Assembly (NCBI GenBank): GCA_034359265.1
Contig: CP136891.1
Location: forward strand, 43,268,001-43,332,000
Length of the DNA: 64,000 bases
Origin: Canna indica
Taxonomy: Eukaryota > Streptophyta > Magnoliopsida > Zingiberales > Cannaceae
Reading direction: 5' to 3'
The position numbers were made by a program, and so were the translations under genes. Positions 1-10,293 of the stretch are shown here, one piece after another. The number at the start of each line of letters is the position of its first letter. Within the stretch, counting starts at the first letter, position 1. The notes below the pieces were generated by a model. The model was not told the origin of the DNA. It saw nothing but the letters and a program-made list of their open reading frames with translations, and made no database searches.

Positions 1-154
1 AGGCTGAAGCCCTACCATGTCCGAAGGCAACCGTACATACTAAAGAAGTGCATCAGGCCGAAGCCCTACCATGCCCGAAGGCAACCGCACATACTAAAGA
101 AGTGCATCAGGCTGAAGCCCTACCATGCCTGAAGGCAACCGCACATACTAGGAT
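1..154. repeat. 54-bp tandem repeat, three copies
   Basis: A 54-bp unit starts at 1, 55 and 109; the third copy breaks off near 154. The copies differ at only a few C/T positions. The unit is an expansion of the LTR segment next to the last hairpin unit, which is single copy in the LTRs at 6635-9409 and 53577-56461. Confidence 0.85.
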
Positions 155-954
155 AATCGGGAAGGCCCTCCGAACTTATCCCACGAAGCTGAACCAGAAC
201 AATCGAGAAAGATCATTCGAACTTGTTCTGTAGGTTCAAAATTTGGCATCCAACCACCTGGGTGTAGCCTGTAATCCGGCTTCTAATTGAACCACTCTGC
301 CATACTCAAGAATTTGGCGCATCAAGTCCTAAGTGAAGATTCTCCTACGGTGTTCTAGAGGTGTTCTCATCATGAAGCGTCTCAACACTCCAAACCCGAC
401 CTCTATCCCTTAGACCCGTATTGTCATGAACCCGTGTGGTTTTATTTCATGCATAATTTATCAATTGGTTCATAACAGATTATGCTCACCCTCAATCCAA
501 TTTTAATTATATAATTAAAATTTAGATCATCTCAATTAGGGTTTTATTTTAAGGTTTTGTTTTAGGTTACTGTTCTATCCAGAACTGCTATGTCTAACCC
601 GAATCTAGTCTCAAAAGTGTATCCCATGTTTCCAAACTATATTTTCTGGTCGAAACGATAGGTTACACGACTATGTTCAGAGATCCAATCACATAATAAC
701 AGGGAAAACATAATTCAGCCCAGATTCAACAAACAACATATAAATTTCAGAAAGCTGAAATTTCCAGCACATCATGCAATAAAATCCGAATTTTACAGAA
801 TTAAATTCCTAAATTTCTAACATCACAAATTAATATCATCATGCCCATCATGCATATAATCTCATAATTTTTACCAAATAAAAATTAGTATCTATAGCAA
901 GAATTCCTTAATCAAGAGTCAAGAAAATTAACTAAGGAATTCATGACTTTTTCA
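1..954 (-). repeat. Ty3/gypsy (Tekay-type) LTR fragment
   Basis: This is a partial LTR in reverse orientation. Its complement follows the same order as the middle of the complete plus-strand LTR at 6635-9409: the block around 8080-8240 (conserved phrase ATGAAATAAAACCACATGGG) and two of the hairpin units described for 8334-8752 (here at 152-184 and 192-228). The fragment starts at the window edge and stops at about 954, where the gag start of a copia-derived element begins. It contains no coding capacity. The left end carries a local triplication listed separately. Confidence 0.8.
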
Positions 955-990
955 CCTAGGAGATGAAGACGCTAAACACTCTAGTGCCAT
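955..990 (-). pseudogene. gag N-terminal stub, copy (a)
   Basis: The ATG at 988-990 (minus) opens a frame reading MALECLASSSPR, the same N-terminus as gag of copies (b) to (e) (MALES/CIAS.PPRFDE). The frame is cut at 955 by the gypsy LTR fragment, so nothing functional remains. Confidence 0.75.
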
Positions 991-1058
991 TTTCCGGATC
1001 GAGAGATGATGTAGAGGAGATGGTAAAATCTTAATCTACGACCTACCCTGATACCAAT

Positions 1059-2825
1059 TTTTGGATAAAATGACACACTAGATGGGGGGGGGGGAGGGTG
1101 AATAGTGTGTTTACTAATTCTTATTGTCTAAATCCGATTTTAATCATTTCTTTGATTACTTAAGCAAAGTACAAGTTGAGTGACTAAATGCGGAAGCGAC
1201 AAATGAGAAAGTAATTAATACAAACACAAGAATTTATAGTGGTTCGTCCCCAATGCCTACTCCACTACCTAAGCACCCCGCTTAGGATTTCCAAACTTAG
1301 TTTACTAGATTAAATCATTTTCCTTACAAGAGGACTATGACCCGAAGAGTCTCACTCTCAACCTAAAGCACTTCCACACCTGGAAGTCTCCGCCTTCTTA
1401 CCGAGAGCACTCTTCCACCTCAACCTAAGGGACAACTCAACTAATCGTAGTAAACTACGTTTACACAAATGGCTTTACACCTTCTACACCAAGGTAACCA
1501 CTCAATCACAAGACCTAACACTAGGTCCTCTTACAAGTTCAAATATAAAGAAATAAACAAGAAAATATAACTATAAATGAAGCAATAAATCAAACAATGA
1601 AGTACTTAGCTCCACACAATGTTTCCTAGCTTCCTCTTGATGCCTTTGATGGTGAATCAATGAAGTCAAGGCTCAATCAAAGGGATGAGATATCAAAGCT
1701 AGGGTTTTCACAGGATTAACTCAATGAAAGCTTACAATTGATCAAAGGATGGCTCAAAGAGGTTAGGAGTGATCAAAAAATTGTTTAGGAAGGCTTAGAC
1801 TTGGGTATTTATAGAGTCAAGAAGAAACAGAATGAAACGGGCGACTCAACGGGCGAAAAACTAGCCGTTACCGCCGCTCGGTCGCTTGTCGATCGATCAT
1901 CGATCGACCGACCGATCGACCACCTAGCGACTACTGCCCTTCTGTGACTTAATCAGGCTATTCGATCGACCGACGGTTCGACCAAATGAGTCGCGGGCTC
2001 ATCAATCCCCAATTCAGTCGACCGGTTGGTCGACCGAAGTTGTTATGCTAGGGTCGCGATTCTACGATCCTCAATCCAGTCGACCGATCGGTCGAATGAC
2101 GCACCCACTACCAGTTTTTGGCTTTTGTCGGTCGACCGAAAACTAGACAGATTGGGGAGACTGCTAGTTTGCTTAGGTTTTTCTACTCGTTTGGGTTCCG
2201 TCTTCGCTAAGTCTACTTATATAACATTTATTAAAATATAAATATTATATAAGAATTACCCCACATTTGGATTCAATAAAAATATCTAAAAAATCAAAAT
2301 CCTTAAGAATCAAAATCTAGTTTTTGGGGTCTAGTACAAATTTTCTGCAAATAAAAAATTCCTAATATTTCGGGTCAAATATGGGTATGCTAAAGGCTTC
2401 TAAAAATTCCTTTAAAATACCTCGTTATCTAGTTTTGACCCAAGGAACAATTACCGCCATTTTTTATGTCAAGTAAATATCTAGGACATATAGCCCTCCA
2501 AGGAGCTCCCTAGGTTAAGTGAATTTCAGGGCGGTTCCGGGTTTTCATGATTTGGGGTTCGGGATTGGTTTTTGGGTTCTTATGCATCATCATGAGGATT
2601 TACAATATAAACTAGACACCCTAAACCTAAACTCTAACTTCCCGAAGAATCCCGAGTGACAACGAACGTCCTTGCCGATTTCTCCGATTTCTCCGATTCT
2701 TTCGATCGTGGACGTCGAGCGCTAACCGATATGGAACCTGAAAGATTTCTTACTGAAACATTAGTTCCATGTTTGTTATTATCAAAACCGAGATTAAGCC
2801 CAAGGTTGAAAACCTTAAGCCAACA
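1059..2825 (-). repeat. LTR of gag-only element, copy (a)
   Basis: The right boundary is ...GCCAACA at 2825 (TGTTGGC on the minus strand), followed by a C-rich tract that is the polypurine tract in reverse. The left boundary near 1059 is eroded. A minus-strand TATA box (TATAAATA) lies at 1806-1813, with CG-rich palindromes at 1884-2135 on its upstream side. A G-run of about ten bases lies at 1083-1093. At about 1.77 kb this is the longest LTR of the family here. Confidence 0.8.
1806..1813 (-). promoter_or_regulatory. TATA box of copy (a) LTR
   Basis: TATAAATA on the minus strand, at the same LTR position as in the other copies of the family and about 70 bp downstream of the palindrome cluster. 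Probably the U3/R promoter. Confidence 0.6.
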
Positions 2826-4680
2826 ATCTCCCCCCTTTTGATGATTACAAACATCCTTAAGAAAACATATTCATTAAGGTGCAAAGGATATCAAACATGG
2901 GATTTCTCCCCCTATCAACATGCATAACTATGAAAGTAAACTCCCTCTATCTATATGCATGGTCTTCCTATATTTTCCTCCCCTTTACCTATATTTTTCT
3001 CCCCCTTTTGACATCAATCAAAAAGGGCAAGAAAGATCAATCTAGTCAAAGTTGAGACTCTAAAAATATTTTTCATGAAACATGAAAATCTCAACCAAAG
3101 GGATGAGAAACAAATATTTGATATGAGACTAAGTCATACATGATATCGTGAAATGATAAATGAAATCTTTTACTTAGAATCATGTATGCACTCAAAGTTT
3201 GGATATTTTCATGAATAAGTGAATCTTTCATGACATTTTCATAGTTCATTCAAACTTTCAAAATATCAAGATATGGTCATTTGAAGTATGTATATTAAGT
3301 TTGAGGTGAAACTAATGTCATTTGATCAAAATTTCAACTTAGCACGATTTTATTTGAAATAAGCATGAAAATATGAAAATGGCTAAGTATCAAATTTTGC
3401 TATCTACTCATGTTTTCTCAAACTTAGGCATCTAGACATCAAACATGAGTGAATCTAAGTATATGAGTCAAGTTTGGGCTTAAAATGAAATTTCTAAGTC
3501 ACTTTGTTTACCTAAGTCAAAGTATATTTCAAGTTTACAAAAATCAAACTTTTTAATCCTTATAAAATCATATTCTTAACGAAAGTTTTTGAAACTTTAA
3601 CTAGACAAACAATATATTTTCGAGGAATCTAGAGGTTTAAGAATCATTCAAAAATCAGTTTTCTATAAATTCATAAAATTCTTGAAAATCCAGGGGCATT
3701 TTCGTAAATTTTAGGTGTTTTTCAGAAAGTTATCATTTTTGCTTCAAACTTTCCATACATCACTGAATGATCATTTAAGATGTGTGTGTCAAGTTTGAGC
3801 TCAAAATAAATTGTCTAAGTTCAAATTTCATCCTATATTGTTTTCAATGAAAAAGTGAGTATTTCTAGCTATCATTCAAATTATCAAAATCATTCCTATG
3901 AATGATTTTACTCAAGCAATGGTGTGAATGATATTAGACATTGAATCAAAATAATATACATGAGTTTTCATTTGAAGTTTTTGATGAGAAATCAAAGTAT
4001 CGAAAAAGTGAGTATTTCAAGTAAGTGATACTTTGAGTTTTCGAAATTCAAGTTCAAAATTCCATTATAAATCATATTTTTGATGAAATTTTTTGAAATT
4101 TTTACACAACATACTAGATTTTTCAATGAAAGTGCAGATTCAAGAATCATCTCAAAATCAGTTTTCTACATTTTTCTAAAATTCATTGAGTAAACTATTT
4201 TAAAATTGAAATTTCTATGGCATTTTCGCAATTTTCAGTAATTTTCAAAACATGTTCAATTTTAATTCAAACTTTTATGACACCATAAAATGATCATGTA
4301 AAGAGTGTATGTAAAGTTTGAAATGAAAATTATGTCCTTAAGTCAAGATATCAACCTAGCATGGTTTCATTCAAAACTAAGCTAGTTATCATGAAACTTG
4401 TCAAGTTTCAATCTTATCATTTACTCATGATTTTTCAAACTTAAACCTATGGATACCTAACATGAGTAAATCTAAACATGTTCCTCAAATATGGATTGAA
4501 AATGACACCTCTAAGTCAATTTGTTGACTTGGATTAACTTGGTTCAAAAGAGGTAAGCATGAATTGACCTCTATGTCATTTTATCCATATCCATATGAAT
4601 TTTTCACTCTAAGTGCTTGGAAACATGTCATACCTATTTCTAAACATGTTTATGAAGTTTGGACTCAAGTTGAGGATCCG
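2826..4680 (-). other. Non-coding AT-rich 3' interior of copy (a)
   Basis: No reading frame of note. Several short C/T-rich tracts (polypurine on the element's strand) occur at 2827-3010. Further in, a unit of about 500 bp is repeated in degenerate form: similar phrases recur near 3272, 3767 and 4289 (ATGGTCATTTGAAGTATGT-type), each followed by a related 'cattttcg' segment. The same interior occurs in copy (c) at 21613-23400, so it belongs to the family. Confidence 0.65.
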
Positions 4681-5357
4681 TGGCACGCCCCAACTCAGGG
4701 TCACGTGATCGGCCAGAGTATACGTGCCTATACCCCGAAGGCTAAACCATGCACATGTCAAATCAAATAATGTAGCGGAAAGAAACAACAAGTTTTATTT
4801 TAAAGAAAAAAAAATGAACCAACACCAAGTCTATTTTAATAGCTAAAAAAAAATGCGAAATAACGATTAAGTTCAACAGTTCAAAAGTTTAGACAAAATA
4901 AAACTTGAAATAAATGACATAAATGCCCTCAGGGCTACAACTCCAAATCAAGCTAATACAAGTGCATGACTATTACCAAAAGACTCGATTATGACCCTAA
5001 CTAGGACTTCTATAAGATCTTGTGGCTCCTCTGCCCTCCAGCGGTGCCAAGTGCATCCAAAACCACCTCACCGGTCAAGCTTTGCAAAATATAAATCAAC
5101 GACAACGAATGAGTTTAAAGAACTCAGCGAGCGATTTTACCAACCCTCACAAATAAAAGCACATATATAACATAAATATAATTAATCTCTAATGAATGCC
5201 AAGTCACAAAGGTGCGACGAGCTAATCAGGCCAGTAGGCCAACCATGCCTCAAAGCATCTAACCCTAAAAGGTGTGCCTCAGGCCGAAGCCTCCCATGCC
5301 CATAGGCAACGGCACATACTAGGATCATCGGGAAAGGCCCTCCGAACTTATCCTAGT
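4681..5357 (-). repeat. 3' part of Tekay-type LTR
   Basis: The outer end is the reverse complement of the family's LTR end (GGTCACGTGACCCTGAGTTG-type followed by GGGCGTGACA). It extends to one hairpin unit at 5322-5356 (AGGATAA ... GATCCT on the minus strand), where it meets the truncated integrase. Confidence 0.8.
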
Positions 5358-6562
5358 CAGTTTAAAATGTCATCTTGACTGGTATGAAGTGCGATGTCTT
5401 GGTTAGGTGATCCACCACTACCTAGATAGAATTATTGCCTTTTCCGAACTTTGGCAACCCAGTCATGAAGTACATGGTTATCTTCTCCCATTTCCACTCT
5501 GGTACCCCTAAGTTCTGGAGCAACCCTGTCATCTTCAAATGCTCAGCCTTCACATGCCGACACACTATGCACTTAGACATGAACTCGACCACTTCTCTTT
5601 TCATGCCTTTCCACCAATAGTTCTGCCTGAGATCTCGGCACATCTTCGTGGCTCCTGGATGCATAGTGTAGGTAGATCGATGAGCCATCTCCAGCACCTG
5701 CCTGCGAACCTCGGCCATATCGGGTACCATAATCCAGTTCTTAAACCTCAGGACGCCCTCTGAGTCTACACTGAACCCATTATCTGCATCTCCTCTCTTG
5801 GCCAGATCCTTAGTGAGTGCAGAAAAGGCATCCTCCTCCTGTGCTGCCCGCAACATGTCAACTAACGCCGACTGCACTCTCAAGTGGGACACCGGCGTAC
5901 CAAAATCTGACACTGACAAGACTGCTCCTCCATCCAAACGTAGGGCCAACTCCTGAGCCAACGACCTTCTCCTAACTACCAAATGTGCTAGACTACCCAT
6001 AGACTTCTTGCTCAAGGCATCAGCTACCATATTAGCCTTCCCTGGATGGTACATGATTGTGCAGTCATAGTCCTTTAACAGTTCAAGCCATCTTCCCTGA
6101 CTCAGGTTCAACTCCTTCTGGGTGAGCAAATACTGGAGGCTCTTATGATCAGTGTATATCTCACAAGCCTCACCATAAAGGTAGTGACGCCACAGCTTCA
6201 ATGCAAACACCACCGTTGCTAGCTCAAGATCATGGGTTGGGTAACTCTTCTTGTGAACCTTCAACTATCTGGAGGCATAGGCTATCACTCTATCATTCTG
6301 CATCACCACGCAACCCAAGCTGACTCGGGAGGCATCACAATAAATAACAAAACCTCCTGAACCTGAGGGTACTGCTAAAACTGGTGCCAACGTCACTATC
6401 CCAAATCCTCAACTGATGATACCCTAATCTTAGAAAACCACTACGCCCCTTGAAGTTGATCAAACAAGTCATCAATCCTGGGCAATGGGTACCGATTCTT
6501 CACTGTCACCTTGTTAAGCTGACGGTAATCAATGCACATCCGCATGGACCCATCCTTCAATC
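5358..6562 (-). pseudogene. gypsy pol fragment: RT, RNase H, integrase N-terminus
   Basis: This is part of a chromovirus polyprotein. A short RT piece comes first ([15 protein letters not shown], ...[13 protein letters not shown]). The RT palm is deleted. RNase H then follows in an open 280-codon frame at 5422-6264, with the motifs [10 protein letters not shown] and ADALSKKS. Next is the integrase HHCC zinc domain (MHPGATKM...[11 protein letters not shown]) and the beginning of the catalytic core. The core motif expected as ITMDF reads ITMYF, so the first catalytic aspartate is lost. A stop follows GNNSI and the frame then ends at the LTR junction. It is a dead relic, although the 843-bp open stretch suggests fairly recent loss. 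Confidence 0.85.
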
Positions 6563-6971
6563 TTTGATGATTTGGTGAGTCCTTAATTTTCTTTTCTGAA
6601 ATTTAAGGACAAATTTTCTTTAAGGAGGGAGGATTGTAATATCCTAGATATTTTAATTTTATTTTTCCTTTTATGGTTTGTGTTTGCCAGCCTAGCGGAC
6701 TAGTTCGAGGTCGAGCCGAGTCAACTCATGGTCTGGTGTGAGTTTGCGAGCTCGGGTAAGTAGGATATGAATTATGTGAATTTTTGCTTGCATAAATAGA
6801 TTTATTTAATTATATGTTATGTTGCTTGATTGTTTAATTGTGAGCATGTATTGGTTGATTATGTGGAGAGTAGGATTGATTAAGTTAATTTAAGTTAGCG
6901 GATTCGAGTTCGGCTTGAGGCGGATGCGGGTAGGTTAAAAGGGTTTAGAGGAGTTAGGGTTGAGGAGAGAG

Positions 6972-6978
6972 TATAAAA
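6972..6978 (+). promoter_or_regulatory. TATA box of Tekay-type LTR
   Basis: TATAAAA within GAGAGTATAAAACCCC. The same sequence is at the matching place in the LTRs of A (42365-42371, 53922-53928) and B (43095-43101). Confidence 0.7.
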
Positions 6979-7336
6979 CCCCATCCCCTTGGCTTGTGGC
7001 TTCCTATTTGGAGCCACACAAAATTTTGAGAAGAGGAGTCAGCCGCCAGCTGGCCTCCCTTCTCTCTCCCCATGGAGCTGCCGCTACCAAGAGCTGAGCC
7101 GCTGCCCAAAGCCTATCTTCTAATTCTTCTTCCCTTTCTTTTCTCTGTGGAGCCGAGCCGAGGGAGCCGCCAGCAAGCCAGCCACCCCCTGTTGCCCTCT
7201 TTCTTTTCCCCTTGGAGCCGGCGGCTTGGGAGGAGCCACCACCTGCCCCTTTCCTTTGCGTTGAGTCATCGGATTTCATAGCCAAAATCGGAGGCCATCG
7301 ATTGGATTTTCTTCTCCAACAATTTGTCCAAATTAG

Positions 7337-8997
7337 GTGAGTGGTTTTACCCTCTCTCTTTCAGGATTTATTCGAATTCTTGAAGCCGTTCTTGGCGGCT
7401 TGTCGTTCTTGATTCATTTTCGATGATCTCTCAAATTCTTGCCGTGTTTCTTATGGATTGTGCTTGAGGAGGCCCTAAACTCTCCCCTATGGGGTTGCCC
7501 TCAAGGTGTTCGATGAAATGCCCGAGTGATGTTTACCTTGATGTGTAAAACTTGATTTCTGGATTGCATGCCTTAGATTTAAATCTGTGAATTTTGGGTA
7601 GAAATCATGTTATAGGATCAAGATCTTGACATTTATGCCATGGGGATTCTTGAGAAGTGGTTCTTGATCTTGATGTTTGTTTCTTGATTAAGGGGTTGTG
7701 AATTTTTGCTAATTTTGTGTAATAAGAATGAAAATCCGTGGAAATTATCTTGAGATTAGTATCCTGTCCTAATGATAATTAAGGATTAAATTTTTGTTAA
7801 TTTTCGGATTTAATTTCATGTTATGCTAAAAATTGAATGTTGCTGTGATGAATATGTGCTATTTTTAAATTGCTTGCTGTGGTGTGTGTATTACTCTGAA
7901 TATAGTCGTGTAATCTATCGTCTCGACCAGAAAATATAAGACACACTTTGGAGGCCAAATTCGAATTAGATACATCAGTTTTGGGCAGAACAGTAAGCTA
8001 AAATAAAACTCTAATCTTTGTGATCTAAATTTTAATTGCATAATTAAAATTGGCTTAAGGGTCAACATAATCTGTTATGAACCAACAGATTTTAATTGCA
8101 TAAAGTTTGCATGAAATAAAACCACATGGGTTCATGACATTACGAGTCTAGGAGATAGGGGTCGGGTTTTTGGAGTGTTGAGACGCTTCTTAATAAGTAC
8201 ACCCCTAAGACACCGTAGGAGAGACTTGACTTAGGTCATGTTGCACCATATCTTTTGCAATGGCAGAGAGGCTCGTGGAGGAGCCAGATTGTGGGCTAGT
8301 CTCGGGGGATTGGATGATTAATTCCCAATCTGAGGAATAAGTTCGGTTGAGAAAATCCCGATTGTTCTGGTTTGGCCTCGTGGAATAAGTTCGGAGGGCC
8401 TACCTGATTATTCCCGAGGTGCTTTTAAAGGGGTAAGTTCGGATGGGCGAATTCCGATTACTCCTACGTTATTTATTGGAATAAGTTCGGAGGACCTTTC
8501 CCGATTGTTCTGGTTTGACCTCGTGGGATAAGTTCGGAGGGTCTACCCGATTATCCTCGAGGTGGCTTTTAAGGAAAAAGTTCAGAGGGCCTACACGATT
8601 ATTCCTGTGATGTCTTTATAGAGTAAGTTCGGAGGGCATACCCTATTACTCTTGTGATATCACGTCTCGAGGAGCAAGTTCGGAGGGCCTTGCCGATTGC
8701 TCCCGAGTTCTCTTATACTAGGATAAGTTCAGAGGGCCTTCCCGATTATCCTAATATGTGTTGTTGCCTTTGGGCATGATAGGCTTCGGCCGGATGTACT
8801 CCATTCTTGGAGGGTTGGATGCCTTGAGGCATGTGTGGCTAGTTGGCCTATTAGATAGTCACACCTTCGTGACTTTACCTCCTATAGAGATAGATGTTAT
8901 TCTTGCTTATCTCTATGCTATTTATTTGTCGGGGTTGGTAGAACCGCTCACTGAGTTGTTTGAACTCACCCGTTGCCGTTTGATTTTTATTTTGCAG
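7337..8997 (+). other. Putative intron inside the LTR leader
   Basis: A consensus donor AG|GTGAGT at 7337 and an acceptor with T-rich tract, TTTTGCAG|AGCC, ending at 8997 bound 1661 bp. Both sites are kept in B (43399, 45033) and in both LTRs of A (47341, 49021; 54285, 56043). The donor alone is also found in the more distant LTR fragment at 15735 (minus), and an acceptor-like site in the one at about 11360. Splicing is inferred, not seen. Confidence 0.45.
8334..8752 (+). repeat. Array of nine degenerate hairpin units
   Basis: Nine units of about 33 nt are separated by short variable spacers. Each has a 5' arm, a centre like GTTCGGAGGGCCTTCCCGA and a 3' arm complementary to the 5' arm. Arms differ between units but match within a unit: GGAATAA with TTATTCC, GAGTAA with TTACTC, GAGCAA with TTGCTC, GGATAA with TTATCC. 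Equivalent arrays lie at 44494-44788, 48443-48771 and 55368-55793. Confidence 0.8.
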
Positions 8998-9412
8998 AGC
9001 CTGACCAGTGAGATGGGTTGGAGCACTTAGCGCCGTTGGAGGGCAGAGGAGCCGTATGATCTCATAGCAGTCCTAGTTAGGGTCGTAGTCGAGTCTTTTG
9101 GTAGTAGTCATGCACTTTTGTTGTCTTGATTTGGAGTTGTAGCCCCTGAGGGCATTTATGTCATTTTATTCAGACTTTATTGTATCTGGATTTTTAAAAT
9201 GTTGAACTTAATTTGTCATTTCCGCACTTTACGTTTTTGTTAAACTACTTGTAATAAGCTCTGGTTTAGTTTTGTTTTTCATTGAAATGAAACTTGTTAT
9301 TTTTTTTCGCTATTGTTTTACTGTTGAGTTGGCATGTGCATGGTTTAGGCTGCGGGGTATAGGCACGTATACCCTGGCCAGTCACGTGACCCTGAGTTGG
9401 GGCGTGACAATG

Positions 9413-9424
9413 TGGTATCAGAGC
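9413..9424 (+). other. Primer-binding site (tRNA-iMet type)
   Basis: TGGTATCAGAGC three bases after the LTR end, complementary to the 3' end of plant initiator methionine tRNA. Confidence 0.8.
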
Positions 9425-9621
9425 TTGTGGTTCGATCTGAGTACGACCTAGAGTTGTCACCGTATAGGGCATTGCTAGCGTGTTAGTATACAGTAGGGGT
9501 ATGCTATAAGATCAATGGGCTAAGTCTGCACCTCAACGCGACTCGTGGTTAAGTTTGTAAAATGTTGGGTGAATTCAATTGCCTGATTATGATTTGTTTC
9601 TTTTCTGGTGTTTCTAGATCA

Positions 9622-9685
9622 ATGGAGGCATTTGATGCCGCAAGGAGCAGTAGTGATAGCAACTCCACTGAGCAACCGTAAACCT
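9622..9685 (+). pseudogene. gypsy gag N-terminal stub
   Basis: MEAFDAARSSSDSNSTEQ matches the gag start of element A at 49533 (MEAFDAARSGSDNNSTKR). It is cut off at about 9685, after which the sequence is unrelated. Confidence 0.7.
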
Positions 9686-9689
9686 GACT

Positions 9690-10290
9690 CATGACTGGAG
9701 GTGCTTGTGATGCCAAGAAACATCAATGCTAGTCTCAGTGTACAAAACTCATCTATTTACTTGTTCCTTTTTAAATATAAGGCGACTAAAGCCTATCCCA
9801 CTTTTGACGGAGAGTATCATATAATTGGTGTTTGCAGGAATATTATGCTAGTAAGATTGTGATTTTGTTATAATCAATTTTGGTTGTCAACAAATAATCC
9901 TATAAACATTGGGGTAGCTGTATTTAGTTTTGGAATACTAAAGAGATATAGATTTGGTCGGTTAATTTTGGGGAGAAATGCATATTTGGTCCTATAAGTT
10001 TTCAAATTTTGAACTTTGGTCCTATAAGTTTCATTTTGATATTTTTAGTCATGTAAGTTTGCTCTATAGTACAGATTTGGTCCTATCCGTGACGGTCCGT
10101 TAACTCTATGTCAATGTGGAATTAAAATGCTGAGAACGGGCGGACGCTTGGGACTTTAAATAAGGAAACTTTAGGACACCTTGTTTGTGTGTTGTGATTG
10201 TGGTGGTCTGCCGAGAAGCATGGGTAATCGGAATGACTAATGCTTGACTCGGCTAGTGATTGGGTCTTGAGATTGCACCAGCGGGCCCGC
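9690..10290. other. Unassigned sequence, possibly start of a second gypsy-type LTR
   Basis: No coding signal. At 9985-10090 the phrase TTTGGTCCTATAAGTTT recurs in a loose tandem of about 40 bp, a pattern common in plant non-coding repeats. From about 10140 the sequence is continuous in character with the LTR fragment right of the MITE, but I cannot fix the boundary. Confidence 0.35.
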
Positions 10291-10293
10291 TAG

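Larger units (their letters stand above)
955..4680 (-). mobile_element. Gag-only copia-derived LTR element, copy (a), shared-LTR remnant
   Basis: Reading on the minus strand, the order is AT-rich internal sequence (4680 to 2826), polypurine tract, LTR (2825 to 1059), primer-binding site (1056 to 1045, one or two mismatches to the tRNA-iMet type) and the first 12 codons of gag (990 to 955). One LTR is therefore bordered by the 3' end of one element body and the 5' end of another. That is the expected product of recombination between tandem or neighbouring copies. Both outer ends are truncated by gypsy LTR sequence at 954 and 4681. Confidence 0.8.
4681..6562 (-). mobile_element. Tekay-type gypsy fragment: pol joined to 3' half of LTR
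   Basis: On the minus strand, RT, RNase H and the start of integrase (6562 to about 5358) run directly into the 3' half of an LTR (5357 to 4681). The rest of integrase, the polypurine tract and the 5' part of the LTR are missing. The LTR part starts exactly at the last hairpin unit. At 6563 the sequence switches to a plus-strand element of the same family, an inverted junction. Confidence 0.8.
6635..9409 (+). repeat. Complete Tekay-type LTR
   Basis: It runs from TGTAATATCC to GGGCGTGACA, 2775 bp. In order it holds a TATA box (6972-6978), a GC-rich transcribed leader with repeated 'gagccg' words, a conserved splice-donor-like GTGAGT (7337), an AT-rich stretch, the hairpin array (8334-8752), a conserved splice-acceptor-like TTTTGCAG (to 8997) and a U5 end. 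It aligns by eye with the LTRs of elements A and B. Confidence 0.9.
6563..9690 (+). mobile_element. Tekay-type gypsy LTR flanked by both internal ends
   Basis: Left of the LTR are the last pol codons (LMIW then stop, 6564-6578) and a polypurine tract ending in GGAGGGAGGAT at 6634. Right of it are a tRNA-iMet primer-binding site (9413-9424), a leader, and the first codons of gag (9622). A normal insertion has one or the other beside each LTR. This is a shared LTR left after recombination between tandem elements. The outer boundaries are truncations at 6563 and about 9690. Confidence 0.8.

Noticed and set aside
8334..8752. CRISPR-like look of regularly spaced repeats
   Set aside because: Plant DNA, repeats degenerate and self-complementary, spacers short and related between copies, no cas genes.
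8334..8752. tRNA or SINE-type Pol III promoter (GTTCGAA/GTTCGGA resembles a B box)
   Set aside because: No A box at the right distance, the B-box consensus is not met, and no cloverleaf can be drawn.
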